Part shown: piece after piece, positions 18,961-26,180 of the stretch
Layout: each line of letters opens with the position of its first letter
Numbering within the stretch: the first letter of the stretch is position 1
Assembly (NCBI RefSeq): GCF_030693405.1
Contig: NZ_JAUYAW010000053.1
Location: 1-33,474 of the forward strand
Reading direction: 5' to 3'
Origin: Phenylobacterium sp.
GTDB lineage: Bacteria; Pseudomonadota; Alphaproteobacteria; Caulobacterales; Caulobacteraceae
DNA length: 33,474 nt
Notes under the pieces: generated by a model
Databases searched by the model: none
What the model was told of the DNA's origin: nothing
The model's input: only the letters and a program-made list of their open reading frames with translations
Program-made: the position numbers and the translations under genes

Positions 18961-18975
18961 TCACGGTTTCCGTGA
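18961..18975 (-). repeat. Inverted repeat occupying the hdaA ribosome site
   Basis: TCACGG-TTT-CCGTGA is a perfect six-base inverted repeat that ends directly at the hdaA start codon, exactly where the ribosome must bind. It could be an operator or a translation-blocking hairpin. The remaining bases up to 19144 hold no gene I can see. Confidence 0.5.
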
Positions 18976-19144
18976 GGGTTACGAAACGGCGGCCAACCTA
19001 GCAGGCGGGAAGATTGGGGTCGATGCGCTGGCCGCCCACACCTGGGGACGAGCTCCTATGGGCTGTGAATTGCCTGCGGAACGGTGACCGCCCCTTGGGC
19101 GCTTAAGCTGCGCGTCAGTTTGGCGCGAGGCACAGGAGCACTTC

Positions 19145-19363
19145 ATGTCCGAACACGTGTACCGGGTCGTCGAATTGGTGGGGTCGTCCAAGGACAGTAT
19201 CGATGACGCCATTCGCAACGCCATCTCAGAGGCCGGCAAGTCCCTGAAGGATATGCGCTGGTACGAGGTCACCGGGACCCGTGGCGAGATCGTCGACGGG
19301 CAGCTTGGCCACTTCCAGGTCTATCTGAAGGTCGGCTTCACCCTGGAAGGCTCGCGGGACTAG
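19145..19363 (+). CDS. Dodecin (flavin-binding storage protein)
   Basis: Dodecins form hollow dodecamers that bind and buffer flavins (riboflavin, FMN or FAD) and in some bacteria coenzyme A. The 72-residue length and pattern fit: YRVVELVGSS start, the DDAIRNAISEA helix, Trp39 in RWYEV for flavin stacking, and Gln58 in HFQVYLKVGF. AGGAG (19134-19138) lies six bases before ATG. It converges on bpt with five bases between stops. Riboflavin synthesis genes are found later in the window but are not linked to it. Confidence 0.93.
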   Translation: MSEHVYRVVELVGSSKDSIDDAIRNAISEAGKSLKDMRWYEVTGTRGEIVDGQLGHFQVYLKVGFTLEGSRD

Positions 19364-19368
19364 GTCGC

Positions 19369-20133
19369 TCAGCCGCGGGAGGCGTTGAGAATCTCGCGGC
19401 TGTTCACCCGCGCCCAGCCGTCGGGCCGCAGCAGCTCTATCGGTGAGAACCGGGCCTTGTAGTCCATCTTCTCACTGCCCCGGACCCAGTACCCCAGATA
19501 GACGTGCGGTAGGCCAAGCAGGCCGGCCTGAACCACATGATCCAGGATCATGAATGAGCCGAGGCTGCGGCGGGCCTGCTCGGGATCATAGAAGCTGTAG
19601 ACCATGGACAGGCCATCGCCCATCAGGTCGATCAGGGCGCAAGACACCAGGTCGCCGGGACCGCCATCGTTGGAGCGGACGCGGTATTCCACCAGATGGG
19701 TGCGCACCGCAGTGTCTTCGACCATGGCCACATAGTCGGGCCAACTCATCTCGGCCATTCCACCATCCACATGGCGGGTCACCAGATAGCGGCGAAGCAG
19801 CTCGAACTGCTCCATGGTCGCCTCGGCCTCGACTACAGACCTCTGCAAATCTTCATTGCGGGCCAGAACCCGACGTTCGGACTTCGAGAACACATAGTCC
19901 GCTGCGGGCAGTCGCGCCGAGATGCAGGCCATGCACGACTCGCACGCCGGCCGATAGGCGATGTTCTGCGACCGGCGGAAACCCATCTGGGTGAGGGAGT
20001 CGTTGACGCTCGGCCCGTCGGTGAGGGGCAGGTGGGCGAAGACTTTCCGCTCATAGCGATCAGGCAGGTACGGGCACGGAGACGGCGCCGTGAGGAAGAA
20101 CCTGAGCTGTCGCGTCGGGAAATGCTGCGTCAC
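19369..20133 (-). CDS. bpt: Aspartate/glutamate leucyl-tRNA-protein transferase
   Basis: Bpt adds leucine from leucyl-tRNA to proteins starting with Asp or Glu, marking them for ClpS/ClpAP degradation in the N-degron pathway. The 254-residue protein has the Ate1-like cysteine set C20-P-Y-L and C64-x2-C67-x2-C70 (RPACESCMAC), the C-terminal GNAT-like half with SMVYSFYDPEQARRSLGSFMILD, and the ending YLGYWVRGSEKMDYKARFSPIELL. The start is GTG at 20133; no good ribosome site is seen. Length and cysteine pattern favour bacterial Bpt over eukaryotic-type arginyltransferase. Confidence 0.93.
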   Translation of the reverse strand: MTQHFPTRQLRFFLTAPSPCPYLPDRYERKVFAHLPLTDGPSVNDSLTQMGFRRSQNIAYRPACESCMACISARLPAADYVFSKSERRVLARNEDLQRSVVEAEATMEQFELLRRYLVTRHVDGGMAEMSWPDYVAMVEDTAVRTHLVEYRVRSNDGGPGDLVSCALIDLMGDGLSMVYSFYDPEQARRSLGSFMILDHVVQAGLLGLPHVYLGYWVRGSEKMDYKARFSPIELLRPDGWARVNSREILNASRG

Positions 20134-20249
20134 GGAGCGCGTATCGACCTTAAGCCTTTGTGTCGCCGACGATTAGGCGGCATCGAGCGAGATCAGGCAA
20201 GCCGCACATTTCAGTGACCCCCAATGGAAAGACCCATATCCGGTAACCC

Positions 20250-21155
20250 CTAGGGCTGGACGTCGGGCGGCAGGACCGGGGCCTCGCGCAGGAGAACGAC
20301 GGCGATACGGCGATTGCCGGGCAGGGTGGGGTCGTCGGGATAGAGCGGCTCAGAATTGGCCTTGCCTGACACCTGGTAGATCCGGTCAGACGCCACGCCG
20401 GCCCCCTGCAGCACGCGGCGTGAGGAGTCCGCGCGGGTCGCCGACAGAGCCCAGTCGCCTTCCGAGCGGGCGCCGTTCATGTTGACGCTGGTGTGCCCAT
20501 AGATGCTGACCCGGTTGGGCAGCTGGTTGATGATCTTGGCCACGGCCCGCAGCAGCAGGCGGGCGCGTTCGTTGGGCTGGCCGGAACCCTCGTCGAACAT
20601 GGAGCGGCCCTCCTGGTCCACCAGCTGGATCCTTAGGCCCTCAGGGGTCTGGTCGATGATGATGTTCTTCGACAGCTCCGCCAGCTCCGGCATGTCCTGC
20701 AGCGCCTGGCGCAGTGACTGAGCGGCCGACTGGAAGGCGGCTTCCTCGCGCTTGTGCAGGGCCTCCCGCAGAGCCTCGGTGCTGGCCTCCTGCAATCGGC
20801 TCTTGGAAGAACTGTCCTGGGTTTCGCCGTCCTCGTCGGGGTTGGGCGACTCCGGCGACATTTGCTCGATGATGGACATGGAGCCGGAGGATTTGGCGCC
20901 GTCCTCGCCCAGGGCCGTGCCGCCCAGGATGCCGCCTGAGCCGGACGTGGTGGACGATATGCTGGCCGGGGCGAAATAGTCGGCGATGCCGCGTTTCTGC
21001 TCGGGGCTCGTGGTGTTGATTAGCCACATCAGCAGGAAGAAGGCCATCATCGCGGTGACGAAGTCGGCATAGGCGACCTTCCAGGCGCCGCCATGGTGTC
21101 CATGGGCCGCCTTCTTGATCTTCTTGATGATGATCGGCCGCTCGCCCGACGCCAT
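20250..21155 (-). CDS. motB: Flagellar motor stator protein MotB
   Basis: MotB with MotA forms the proton-driven stator of the flagellar motor. The 301-residue protein has a basic cytoplasmic N-terminus (IKKIKKAAHGHHGGAWK), one membrane helix (about 28-47) with the essential proton-carrying Asp31 in YADFVTAMM, a Ser/Gly-rich linker (about 60-110), and an OmpA-like peptidoglycan-binding domain (about 165-295; IYGHTSVN and RADSSRRVL). motA is not adjacent. ATG at 21155 faces a divergent dehydrogenase gene across 88 bases with repeated TAACGC motifs. Confidence 0.95.
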   Translation of the reverse strand: MASGERPIIIKKIKKAAHGHHGGAWKVAYADFVTAMMAFFLLMWLINTTSPEQKRGIADYFAPASISSTTSGSGGILGGTALGEDGAKSSGSMSIIEQMSPESPNPDEDGETQDSSSKSRLQEASTEALREALHKREEAAFQSAAQSLRQALQDMPELAELSKNIIIDQTPEGLRIQLVDQEGRSMFDEGSGQPNERARLLLRAVAKIINQLPNRVSIYGHTSVNMNGARSEGDWALSATRADSSRRVLQGAGVASDRIYQVSGKANSEPLYPDDPTLPGNRRIAVVLLREAPVLPPDVQP

Positions 21156-21168
21156 CGCCCCACCCCGG

Positions 21169-21208
21169 TTAACGCTAATTCTGCGTTAGACTCCCTGGTC
21201 GGCGTTAA
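21169..21208. promoter_or_regulatory. Three TAACGC motifs in the motB divergent promoter region
   Basis: TTAACGC (21169-21175), GCGTTAG (21183-21189) and GCGTTAA (21202-21208) are one inverted and two parallel copies of the same hexamer within 40 bases. The last two are 19 bases apart, about two helix turns. Two GANTC sites (21189-21193 and 21227-21231) lie in the same gap. The binding protein is unknown. Confidence 0.4.
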
Positions 21209-21243
21209 GATGCCGTTGCCATTTGTGAGTCTGGGAAACGGTT

Positions 21244-22104
21244 ATGAAGCTGGCCTTTGTGGGTCTTGGGGTGATGGGTTTCCCCATGGCCGGTCATCTG
21301 ACCCGGGCGGGCCACGAGGTTGCGGTGTTCAATCGCTCGCCGGCCAAGGCGGCCGCCTGGGCCAAGGCGCACGCTGGGCGGGCGGCGACCACGGTCGCTG
21401 AAGCCGCGAGCGGCGCAGAAGCCCTCATCCTCTGTGTCGGCAAGGATGACGATGTCCGTCAGGTGGTGGGCGAGGCGTTGGACGCGCTCGCGTCTGGCGC
21501 CGTGATCATCGACCACACGACCACCTCGGCGGTGGTGGCTCGGGAGATGGCCCAGAGGGCCGCCGAGACCGGGCGCAGCTTCATCGATGCGCCGGTCTCC
21601 GGCGGACAGGCCGGAGCCGAGGCCGGCAAGCTGACCATCATGTGCGGCGGCGAGCCTGAAGCCTTCGCGCGGGCGGAGCCCATCATGGCGGCCTATGCCC
21701 AGGCGGTCCGCCTCATGGGGCCGCCGGGATCGGGCCAGCTGACCAAGATGGTCAACCAGATCTGCATCGCAGGCGTGATCCAGGGTCTGGCCGAGGGGCT
21801 GCACTTCGCCAAGCGCGCGGGCCTGGATCCGGCCGACGTCCTGGCGGCGATCTCCAAGGGCGCCGCTCAGTCCTGGCAGATGGACAATCGCTGGCCGACC
21901 ATGGCGCAGGGCCGCTTCGACTTTGGCTTCGCTGTCGACTGGATGCGCAAGGACCTGGGTCTGGTGCTGGACGAGGCGGCGGCCAATGGCGCCCGCCTCG
22001 ACGTCACCCGTCTCGTCGACGGCTACTACGGCGAGGTCCAGGCCATGGGTGGCGCCCGTTGGGACACATCGAGCCTTGTGACGCGCCTGGAGCCAAAGGC
22101 GTGA
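21244..22104 (+). CDS. NAD(P)-dependent beta-hydroxyacid dehydrogenase
   Basis: A 286-residue cytoplasmic oxidoreductase of the 3-hydroxyisobutyrate/tartronate semialdehyde reductase group. The Rossmann loop is VGLGVMGFPMAGHL (6-19), the substrate motif DAPVSGGQAGAEAG starts near 115, and catalytic Lys168 is in GSGQLTKMVNQ. NRS after the second strand (30-32) suggests NADP over NAD, as in glyoxylate reductase-like members. The exact substrate is open. A second member of the family, better placed for valine breakdown, lies at 27297. Its stop overlaps the GTG of the acetyltransferase gene by four bases. Confidence 0.88.
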   Translation: MKLAFVGLGVMGFPMAGHLTRAGHEVAVFNRSPAKAAAWAKAHAGRAATTVAEAASGAEALILCVGKDDDVRQVVGEALDALASGAVIIDHTTTSAVVAREMAQRAAETGRSFIDAPVSGGQAGAEAGKLTIMCGGEPEAFARAEPIMAAYAQAVRLMGPPGSGQLTKMVNQICIAGVIQGLAEGLHFAKRAGLDPADVLAAISKGAAQSWQMDNRWPTMAQGRFDFGFAVDWMRKDLGLVLDEAAANGARLDVTRLVDGYYGEVQAMGGARWDTSSLVTRLEPKA

Positions 22105-22601
22105 TCCTGGAGACCCCGCGTCTGAGCTTGCGAGAAGCGGCCCTTGAGGATGACGCCTTTATCCTCGCGCTGCTGAACGCGCCAGGCTTCGTCAGCGGCA
22201 TCGGCGACCGGGGCGTCCGCTCGCTCGATGAGGCCCGCGACTATATCGAGACGCGGATTCTCAGCAGCTATCGCGACCACGGCTTCGGCATGTGGGTCGT
22301 GACGGCGAAGGGCCAAGACCAGCCTGCGGGACTCTGCGGGCTCGTGCGCCGCGATGTCCTGCCTCACGTCGACCTGGGCTACGCCTTGCTGGAACGTTGG
22401 TGGGGGCGCGGTTACGCCCAGGAGGCGGCGGCTGCTGTGCTGGCCCATGCCCGTGCCCCGCTGGGTCTTGGGACTGTGGCGGCCATCGTCAATCCGGACA
22501 ATGCCGCCTCGCGCCGCGTGCTGGAGAAGATCGGCTTCAGCTTCATTGATGTCCGCCATCTGGACGGGTGGGACGAGCCGAGCGCCTACTACTGCGCCTG
22601 A
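22101..22601 (+). CDS. GNAT-family N-acetyltransferase (RimJ/RimL-like)
   Basis: A 166-residue acetyl-CoA-dependent acetyltransferase. The start ILETPRLSLREA and the acetyl-CoA loop ERWWGRGYAQEAA, followed by IVNPDNAASRRVLEKIGF, are typical of the RimJ/RimL ribosomal-protein acetyltransferase-like group, which also contains antibiotic- and amino-acid-acetylating enzymes. The substrate cannot be assigned. I chose GTG at 22101, which overlaps the upstream stop (GTGA); longer in-frame starts would lie inside the dehydrogenase gene and add residues foreign to the family. Confidence 0.88.
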   Translation: MILETPRLSLREAALEDDAFILALLNAPGFVSGIGDRGVRSLDEARDYIETRILSSYRDHGFGMWVVTAKGQDQPAGLCGLVRRDVLPHVDLGYALLERWWGRGYAQEAAAAVLAHARAPLGLGTVAAIVNPDNAASRRVLEKIGFSFIDVRHLDGWDEPSAYYCA

Positions 22602-22618
22602 GGACATCGGAGGGGCTC

Positions 22619-23482
22619 ATGACCATCAGCACGCGCACGGTCGAAGCGAAGGGGTTCGCCTTTGTCGTGGATGAGGCGGGTGAGGGCGATCGGTTGGCGC
22701 TCTGCCTGCACGGCTTTCCCGAGAGCCGGTTTTCCTGGCGCGCCCAGATGCCGGTGCTGGCGGACCTGGGCTACCGGGTCTGGGCGCCCGACCTGCGCGG
22801 CTATGGCGAGACCGAGCCCAAGCCGCAGGATGTGGACAGCTACCGGATGGAGCGGCTGATGGAGGATGTCGCCGCCCTGATCGATGCGGCCGGGGCCCGG
22901 GAGGTGATGCTGGTGGCCCATGACTGGGGCGCGGCGGTGGCCTGGACCTTCGCCGCGCGCAAGGTCCGGCCCCTGACCCGGCTCGTGATCATGAATGTGC
23001 CCCATCCTGCGGTGTTCGCGCAGGTCCTACGCCGGTCGCCGAAACAGATGCTGCGATCCTGGTACATGGCCTTTTTCCAGATCCCCGGACTCCCCGAGCG
23101 CATGCTGTTAGCGAACGACGCCCGCGCCATCCGGCGAGCGTTTTCAAGCATGGCGAAGGACAAGAGTCGGTTTCCCGATGCCGTACTCGATCGTTACGCC
23201 GCTGACGCCCAGCGGCCGGGCGCGATGACGGGCATGATCAACTGGTACCGGGCCGCCGCCCGCCACCCTGACTTCATGCGCGAGGCCTGGGCGAAGATCG
23301 AAATCCCCACCCTGGTCATCTGGGGCGAGGCCGATGCGGCGCTCGGCCTGGAGACGCTTGAGGGGACGGAGGCCTTTGTCTCCGATCTGCGGATCGAGCG
23401 TCTGCCTGGCATCTCCCACTGGGTGCAGCAGGAGGCGCCTGAGGCGGTCAACCGCCTTCTGATCGACTGGCTGAAGGCCTAG
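22619..23482 (+). CDS. Epoxide-hydrolase-like alpha/beta hydrolase
   Basis: A 287-residue alpha/beta hydrolase with the epoxide hydrolase pattern: oxyanion motif HGFPES (31-36), nucleophile Asp102 in VAHDWGAAVAW, and catalytic His267 in GISHWVQQ; the acid is probably in the GEADAALG turn. Aspartate instead of serine at the nucleophile separates it from esterases and fits epoxide hydrolases or haloalkane/fluoroacetate dehalogenases. A Tyr in MINWYRAA could be a cap tyrosine that activates the epoxide. ATG at 22619 follows GGAGGGG. It is third in the 21244 operon, and its stop overlaps that of hemB on the other strand by four bases. Confidence 0.87.
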   Translation: MTISTRTVEAKGFAFVVDEAGEGDRLALCLHGFPESRFSWRAQMPVLADLGYRVWAPDLRGYGETEPKPQDVDSYRMERLMEDVAALIDAAGAREVMLVAHDWGAAVAWTFAARKVRPLTRLVIMNVPHPAVFAQVLRRSPKQMLRSWYMAFFQIPGLPERMLLANDARAIRRAFSSMAKDKSRFPDAVLDRYAADAQRPGAMTGMINWYRAAARHPDFMREAWAKIEIPTLVIWGEADAALGLETLEGTEAFVSDLRIERLPGISHWVQQEAPEAVNRLLIDWLKA

Positions 23483-24495
23483 GCGCCCAGAAGGCGCGCC
23501 GCGTGGGGGGCGAAATAGGTGATGGTTCCGGCCGCGCCGGCGCGCTTGAAGGCGCCGAGGCTCTCCAGGATCGCCCGGTCCTCATCGATCCAGCCATTGG
23601 CCCCGGCGGCCTTGATCATCGCGTATTCCCCGGAGACCTGGAAGGCGAAGGTCGGCAGGGCATAGGCCTCAACCAGGCGGCGCAGGATGTCGAGATAGGG
23701 CAGGCCTGGCTTGACCATCACCATGTCGGCGCCCTCGGCGATATCGAGGGCGACCTCCCGCAGAGCCTCCTCGGTATTGGCCGGGTCCATCTGGTAGGTT
23801 TTTTTATCCCCAGGATTATCCACAGACCCTGTGCCCAGTTTTCCCGAGCCGATGGCGTCGCGATAGGGGCCGTAGAAGGCCGAGGCGTACTTCGCCGCAT
23901 AGGACATGATCATCACGTCCTGCAGGCCGTCGGCCTCCAGGGCGCTGCGCAGGGCGCCGACCCGGCCGTCCATCATGTCGGAGGGGGCCAGGATATCGCA
24001 GCCGGCCTTGGCCTGAACCAGGGCCTGCTCCACCAGCCGCTCGATGGTCGCATCGTTGAGGATGCGCCCCTGCGCGATGACCCCGTCATGGCCGTGGTCG
24101 GTGAAGGGATCGAGCGCCACGTCGCACATGATCCCGACCTCAGGGGCGGCGTCCTTCATGGCCTTGACCGCCCGGCAGATCAGTCCGTCCGGATCGGCGG
24201 CCAGGGATCCGGTGGGGTCCTTCCGGGCCATGTCGATGTGCGGGAAGATGGCGATGGCCGGGATGCCCAGGCGCCTCGCCTCCACGGCGGCCTTGGCGGC
24301 CTCGGCCACCGACAGCCGGGCCACGCCTGGCATGGAGGCGACGGGGACCTGCCCTTCGCCCTCATGCACCACCATCGACCAGATCAGGTCTGCAGGGGTG
24401 AGGACCGTTTCGCGGACAAGGCGGCGGATCCAGTCGGCCTGACGCAGGCGGCGCAGGCGCAGGGCGGGGTAGGCGGCGAGGGGAGGCAGGCTCAT
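23479..24495 (-). CDS. hemB: Delta-aminolevulinic acid dehydratase (porphobilinogen synthase)
   Basis: HemB joins two 5-aminolevulinate molecules to porphobilinogen, the second step of heme synthesis. The 338-residue protein has both active-site lysines (K202 in SYAAKYASAFYGPYRDA and K262 in VMVKPGLPYLD). The metal region reads MCDVALDPFTDHGHDG, with aspartates in place of the zinc cysteines, as in magnesium-type enzymes of alphaproteobacteria. Odd is the loop around residues 217-232 (GSVDNPGDKK), apparently longer than usual before KTYQMDPAN. It is encoded by an A/T-rich patch with unusual codons that contains two DnaA-box-like sequences. The ATG overlaps the stop of an upstream membrane-protein gene by four bases. 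Confidence 0.96.
   Translation of the reverse strand: MSLPPLAAYPALRLRRLRQADWIRRLVRETVLTPADLIWSMVVHEGEGQVPVASMPGVARLSVAEAAKAAVEARRLGIPAIAIFPHIDMARKDPTGSLAADPDGLICRAVKAMKDAAPEVGIMCDVALDPFTDHGHDGVIAQGRILNDATIERLVEQALVQAKAGCDILAPSDMMDGRVGALRSALEADGLQDVMIMSYAAKYASAFYGPYRDAIGSGKLGTGSVDNPGDKKTYQMDPANTEEALREVALDIAEGADMVMVKPGLPYLDILRRLVEAYALPTFAFQVSGEYAMIKAAGANGWIDEDRAILESLGAFKRAGAAGTITYFAPHAARLLGA
23804..23824 (+). promoter_or_regulatory. Tandem DnaA-box-like sequences inside hemB
   Basis: TTATCCCCA (23804-23812; one mismatch) and TTATCCACA (23816-23824; exact classical DnaA box) lie in the same direction, 12 bases apart, after a run of seven T residues (23799-23805). The surrounding 30 bases are clearly A/T-richer than the high-GC flanks. 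Confidence 0.5.
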
Positions 24496-24971
24496 GGGAC
24501 CCGGCTCTTACCCATCCCCTGGTCGGAGGCAAGCCTGATCGCCCCGATGACCGAGGCGCCGATCAGCCACAGGCCCGACAGGAAGGCCAGGGCGATGGCG
24601 CCGACGATCATGAACAGCAGCGAGGCGTCGATGGCCACCTGGCCGATCACCACCTCCATCTTGTCGAAGCCGTCCCAACCGAGCGTGTTGGCTACGCCAT
24701 AGAGCGAGGCCAGCACATGGATGACGGCGGCAAGGCCGCAGATCCCCGCCAGCAGGGCGAGGACAAAAGACACCCAGAAGCATCTGATCTGAAAGGTGAA
24801 GTGACTGCGGCCGGGCTCAGCGGCCGAATCGCGCTGGGTGTAGGCGATGATGACCGCCACCAGGGCCGGCACGCCGGCGAAAAAAAACGAGGCGAACAGC
24901 AGGCCATAGTTCATCAAGGCCAGGTTGCGGGCGGCTTCGCGGGGAGCCCCGCCGACGTTATCGAATGTCAT
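24492..24971 (-). CDS. Polytopic membrane protein, DUF4870-like
   Basis: A 159-residue inner-membrane protein with three to four hydrophobic segments (about residues 22-47, 66-95 and 112-145). The first segment, with N-Y-G-L-L and F-F-F-A-G-V-P before an AYTQRD turn and a later HFTFQIRCFW, resembles small DUF4870-type membrane proteins, whose function is not known. Its stop overlaps the hemB ATG by four bases, so both are probably translated from one message. It diverges from the acyl-CoA dehydrogenase gene across 72 bases that contain a perfect inverted repeat. Confidence 0.7.
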   Translation of the reverse strand: MTFDNVGGAPREAARNLALMNYGLLFASFFFAGVPALVAVIIAYTQRDSAAEPGRSHFTFQIRCFWVSFVLALLAGICGLAAVIHVLASLYGVANTLGWDGFDKMEVVIGQVAIDASLLFMIVGAIALAFLSGLWLIGASVIGAIRLASDQGMGKSRVP

Positions 24972-24981
24972 GCTTTAGTCC

Positions 24982-24998
24982 CCCTGTCGTTGACAGGG
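24982..24998. promoter_or_regulatory. Inverted repeat overlapping a -35-like box
   Basis: CCCTGTC-GTT-GACAGGG is a perfect seven-base inverted repeat. It contains TTGACAG (24990-24996), a good -35 sequence reading towards the acyl-CoA dehydrogenase gene at 25044. This is a plausible operator for the valine operon or the divergent hemB operon. Confidence 0.45.
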
Positions 24999-25043
24999 TG
25001 CGCCCCCCGGGCAAGTTCCTCAAGCCTACGGAGCAGCCAGACC

Positions 25044-26180
25044 ATGGATTTCGAGTTTTCCGAGGATCAGCGGGCCCTGCAGGGCGCGGCCCAGGCCTTT
25101 GCAGCGGCCGAGCTCGCGCCGCATTCCGCGCGATGGGACACCGAGTCGCACTTTCCGGTGGAGACCCTGCGCAGGGCCGCCGGGCTTGGCTTCGCCAGCA
25201 TCTATCTGTCGGAGGATCTGGGCGGTTCTGGCCTCTCACGCCTGGACGCCTCGCTGATCTTCGAGGCCCTGGCCTATGGGGACGTGGCGTCCAGCGCCTA
25301 TCTGACCATCCACAATATGGCCGCCTGGATGATCGACCGGTTCGGCGACGAGGATTTGCGCCGCCGCTACGTGCCGCGGCTTTGCACGATGGAGCTGATC
25401 GCCTCCTATTGTCTGACCGAGCCCGGCGCGGGCTCGGACGCCGCGGCCCTGACGACCTCGGCCCGCCGTGAGGGTGAGGCCTATGTGCTCGAGGGGGCCA
25501 AGGCTTTCATATCCGGCGGCGGGGTCTCTGACCTCTATGTGGTGATGGCCCGCACCAGCGGACCAGGCGCGGGCGGAGTCTCAGCCTTTGTGGTGGAGAA
25601 GGGAACCCCAGGCCTCTCGTTCGGCGCGCGGGAGCGGAAGATGGGCTGGAACGCCCAGCCCACGGCCCAGGTGAACTTCGACAGCGTCCGAATCCCGGCC
25701 GCCAACCGCATCGGCGGCGAAGGCGAGGGCTTCCGCTTTGCGATGATGGGACTGGATGGCGGGCGGCTGAACATCGCCTCCTGCTCCCTCGGCGGCGCGG
25801 CCCTGGCCCTGGACACCGCCCAGGCCTATCTCGCCGAGCGCCAGCAGTTCGGACGCCCCCTACGTGACTTTCAGGCCCTTCAGTTCAAGCTGGCCGACAT
25901 GGCCACAGAGCTGGAGGCCGCCCGCCTGATGGTTCGCCGGGCGGCTGCGGCCCTGGACGCTGGGCGCCCCGACGCCACCAAGCTTTGCGCCATGGCCAAG
26001 CGCTTCGCCACGGACGCCGGCTTCCAGGTCGCCAACGAGGCCCTGCAACTGCATGGCGGCTACGGCTATCTCGCCGACTACCCGCTGGAGCGGATCGTCC
26101 GCGACCTGCGCGTCCACCAGATCCTGGAGGGGACGAACGAGATCATGCGGGTGATCATCGCCCGGGAGATGTTTCGATGA
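25044..26180 (+). CDS. Acyl-CoA dehydrogenase, probable isobutyryl-CoA dehydrogenase
   Basis: This FAD enzyme oxidises a short branched acyl-CoA, probably isobutyryl-CoA to methacrylyl-CoA in valine degradation. The 378-residue protein starts with FEFSEDQRALQ, has the FAD motif YCLTEPGAGSDAAAL and the C-terminal signature ALQLHGGYGYLADYPLER, and ends with ILEGTNEIMRVIIAREM, where Glu362 is the expected catalytic base. The substrate is inferred from the next two genes, hydrolase and dehydrogenase of the same pathway. It overlaps the following gene by four bases (ATGA). FAD would pass electrons to ETF. Confidence 0.92.
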   Translation: MDFEFSEDQRALQGAAQAFAAAELAPHSARWDTESHFPVETLRRAAGLGFASIYLSEDLGGSGLSRLDASLIFEALAYGDVASSAYLTIHNMAAWMIDRFGDEDLRRRYVPRLCTMELIASYCLTEPGAGSDAAALTTSARREGEAYVLEGAKAFISGGGVSDLYVVMARTSGPGAGGVSAFVVEKGTPGLSFGARERKMGWNAQPTAQVNFDSVRIPAANRIGGEGEGFRFAMMGLDGGRLNIASCSLGGAALALDTAQAYLAERQQFGRPLRDFQALQFKLADMATELEAARLMVRRAAAALDAGRPDATKLCAMAKRFATDAGFQVANEALQLHGGYGYLADYPLERIVRDLRVHQILEGTNEIMRVIIAREMFR

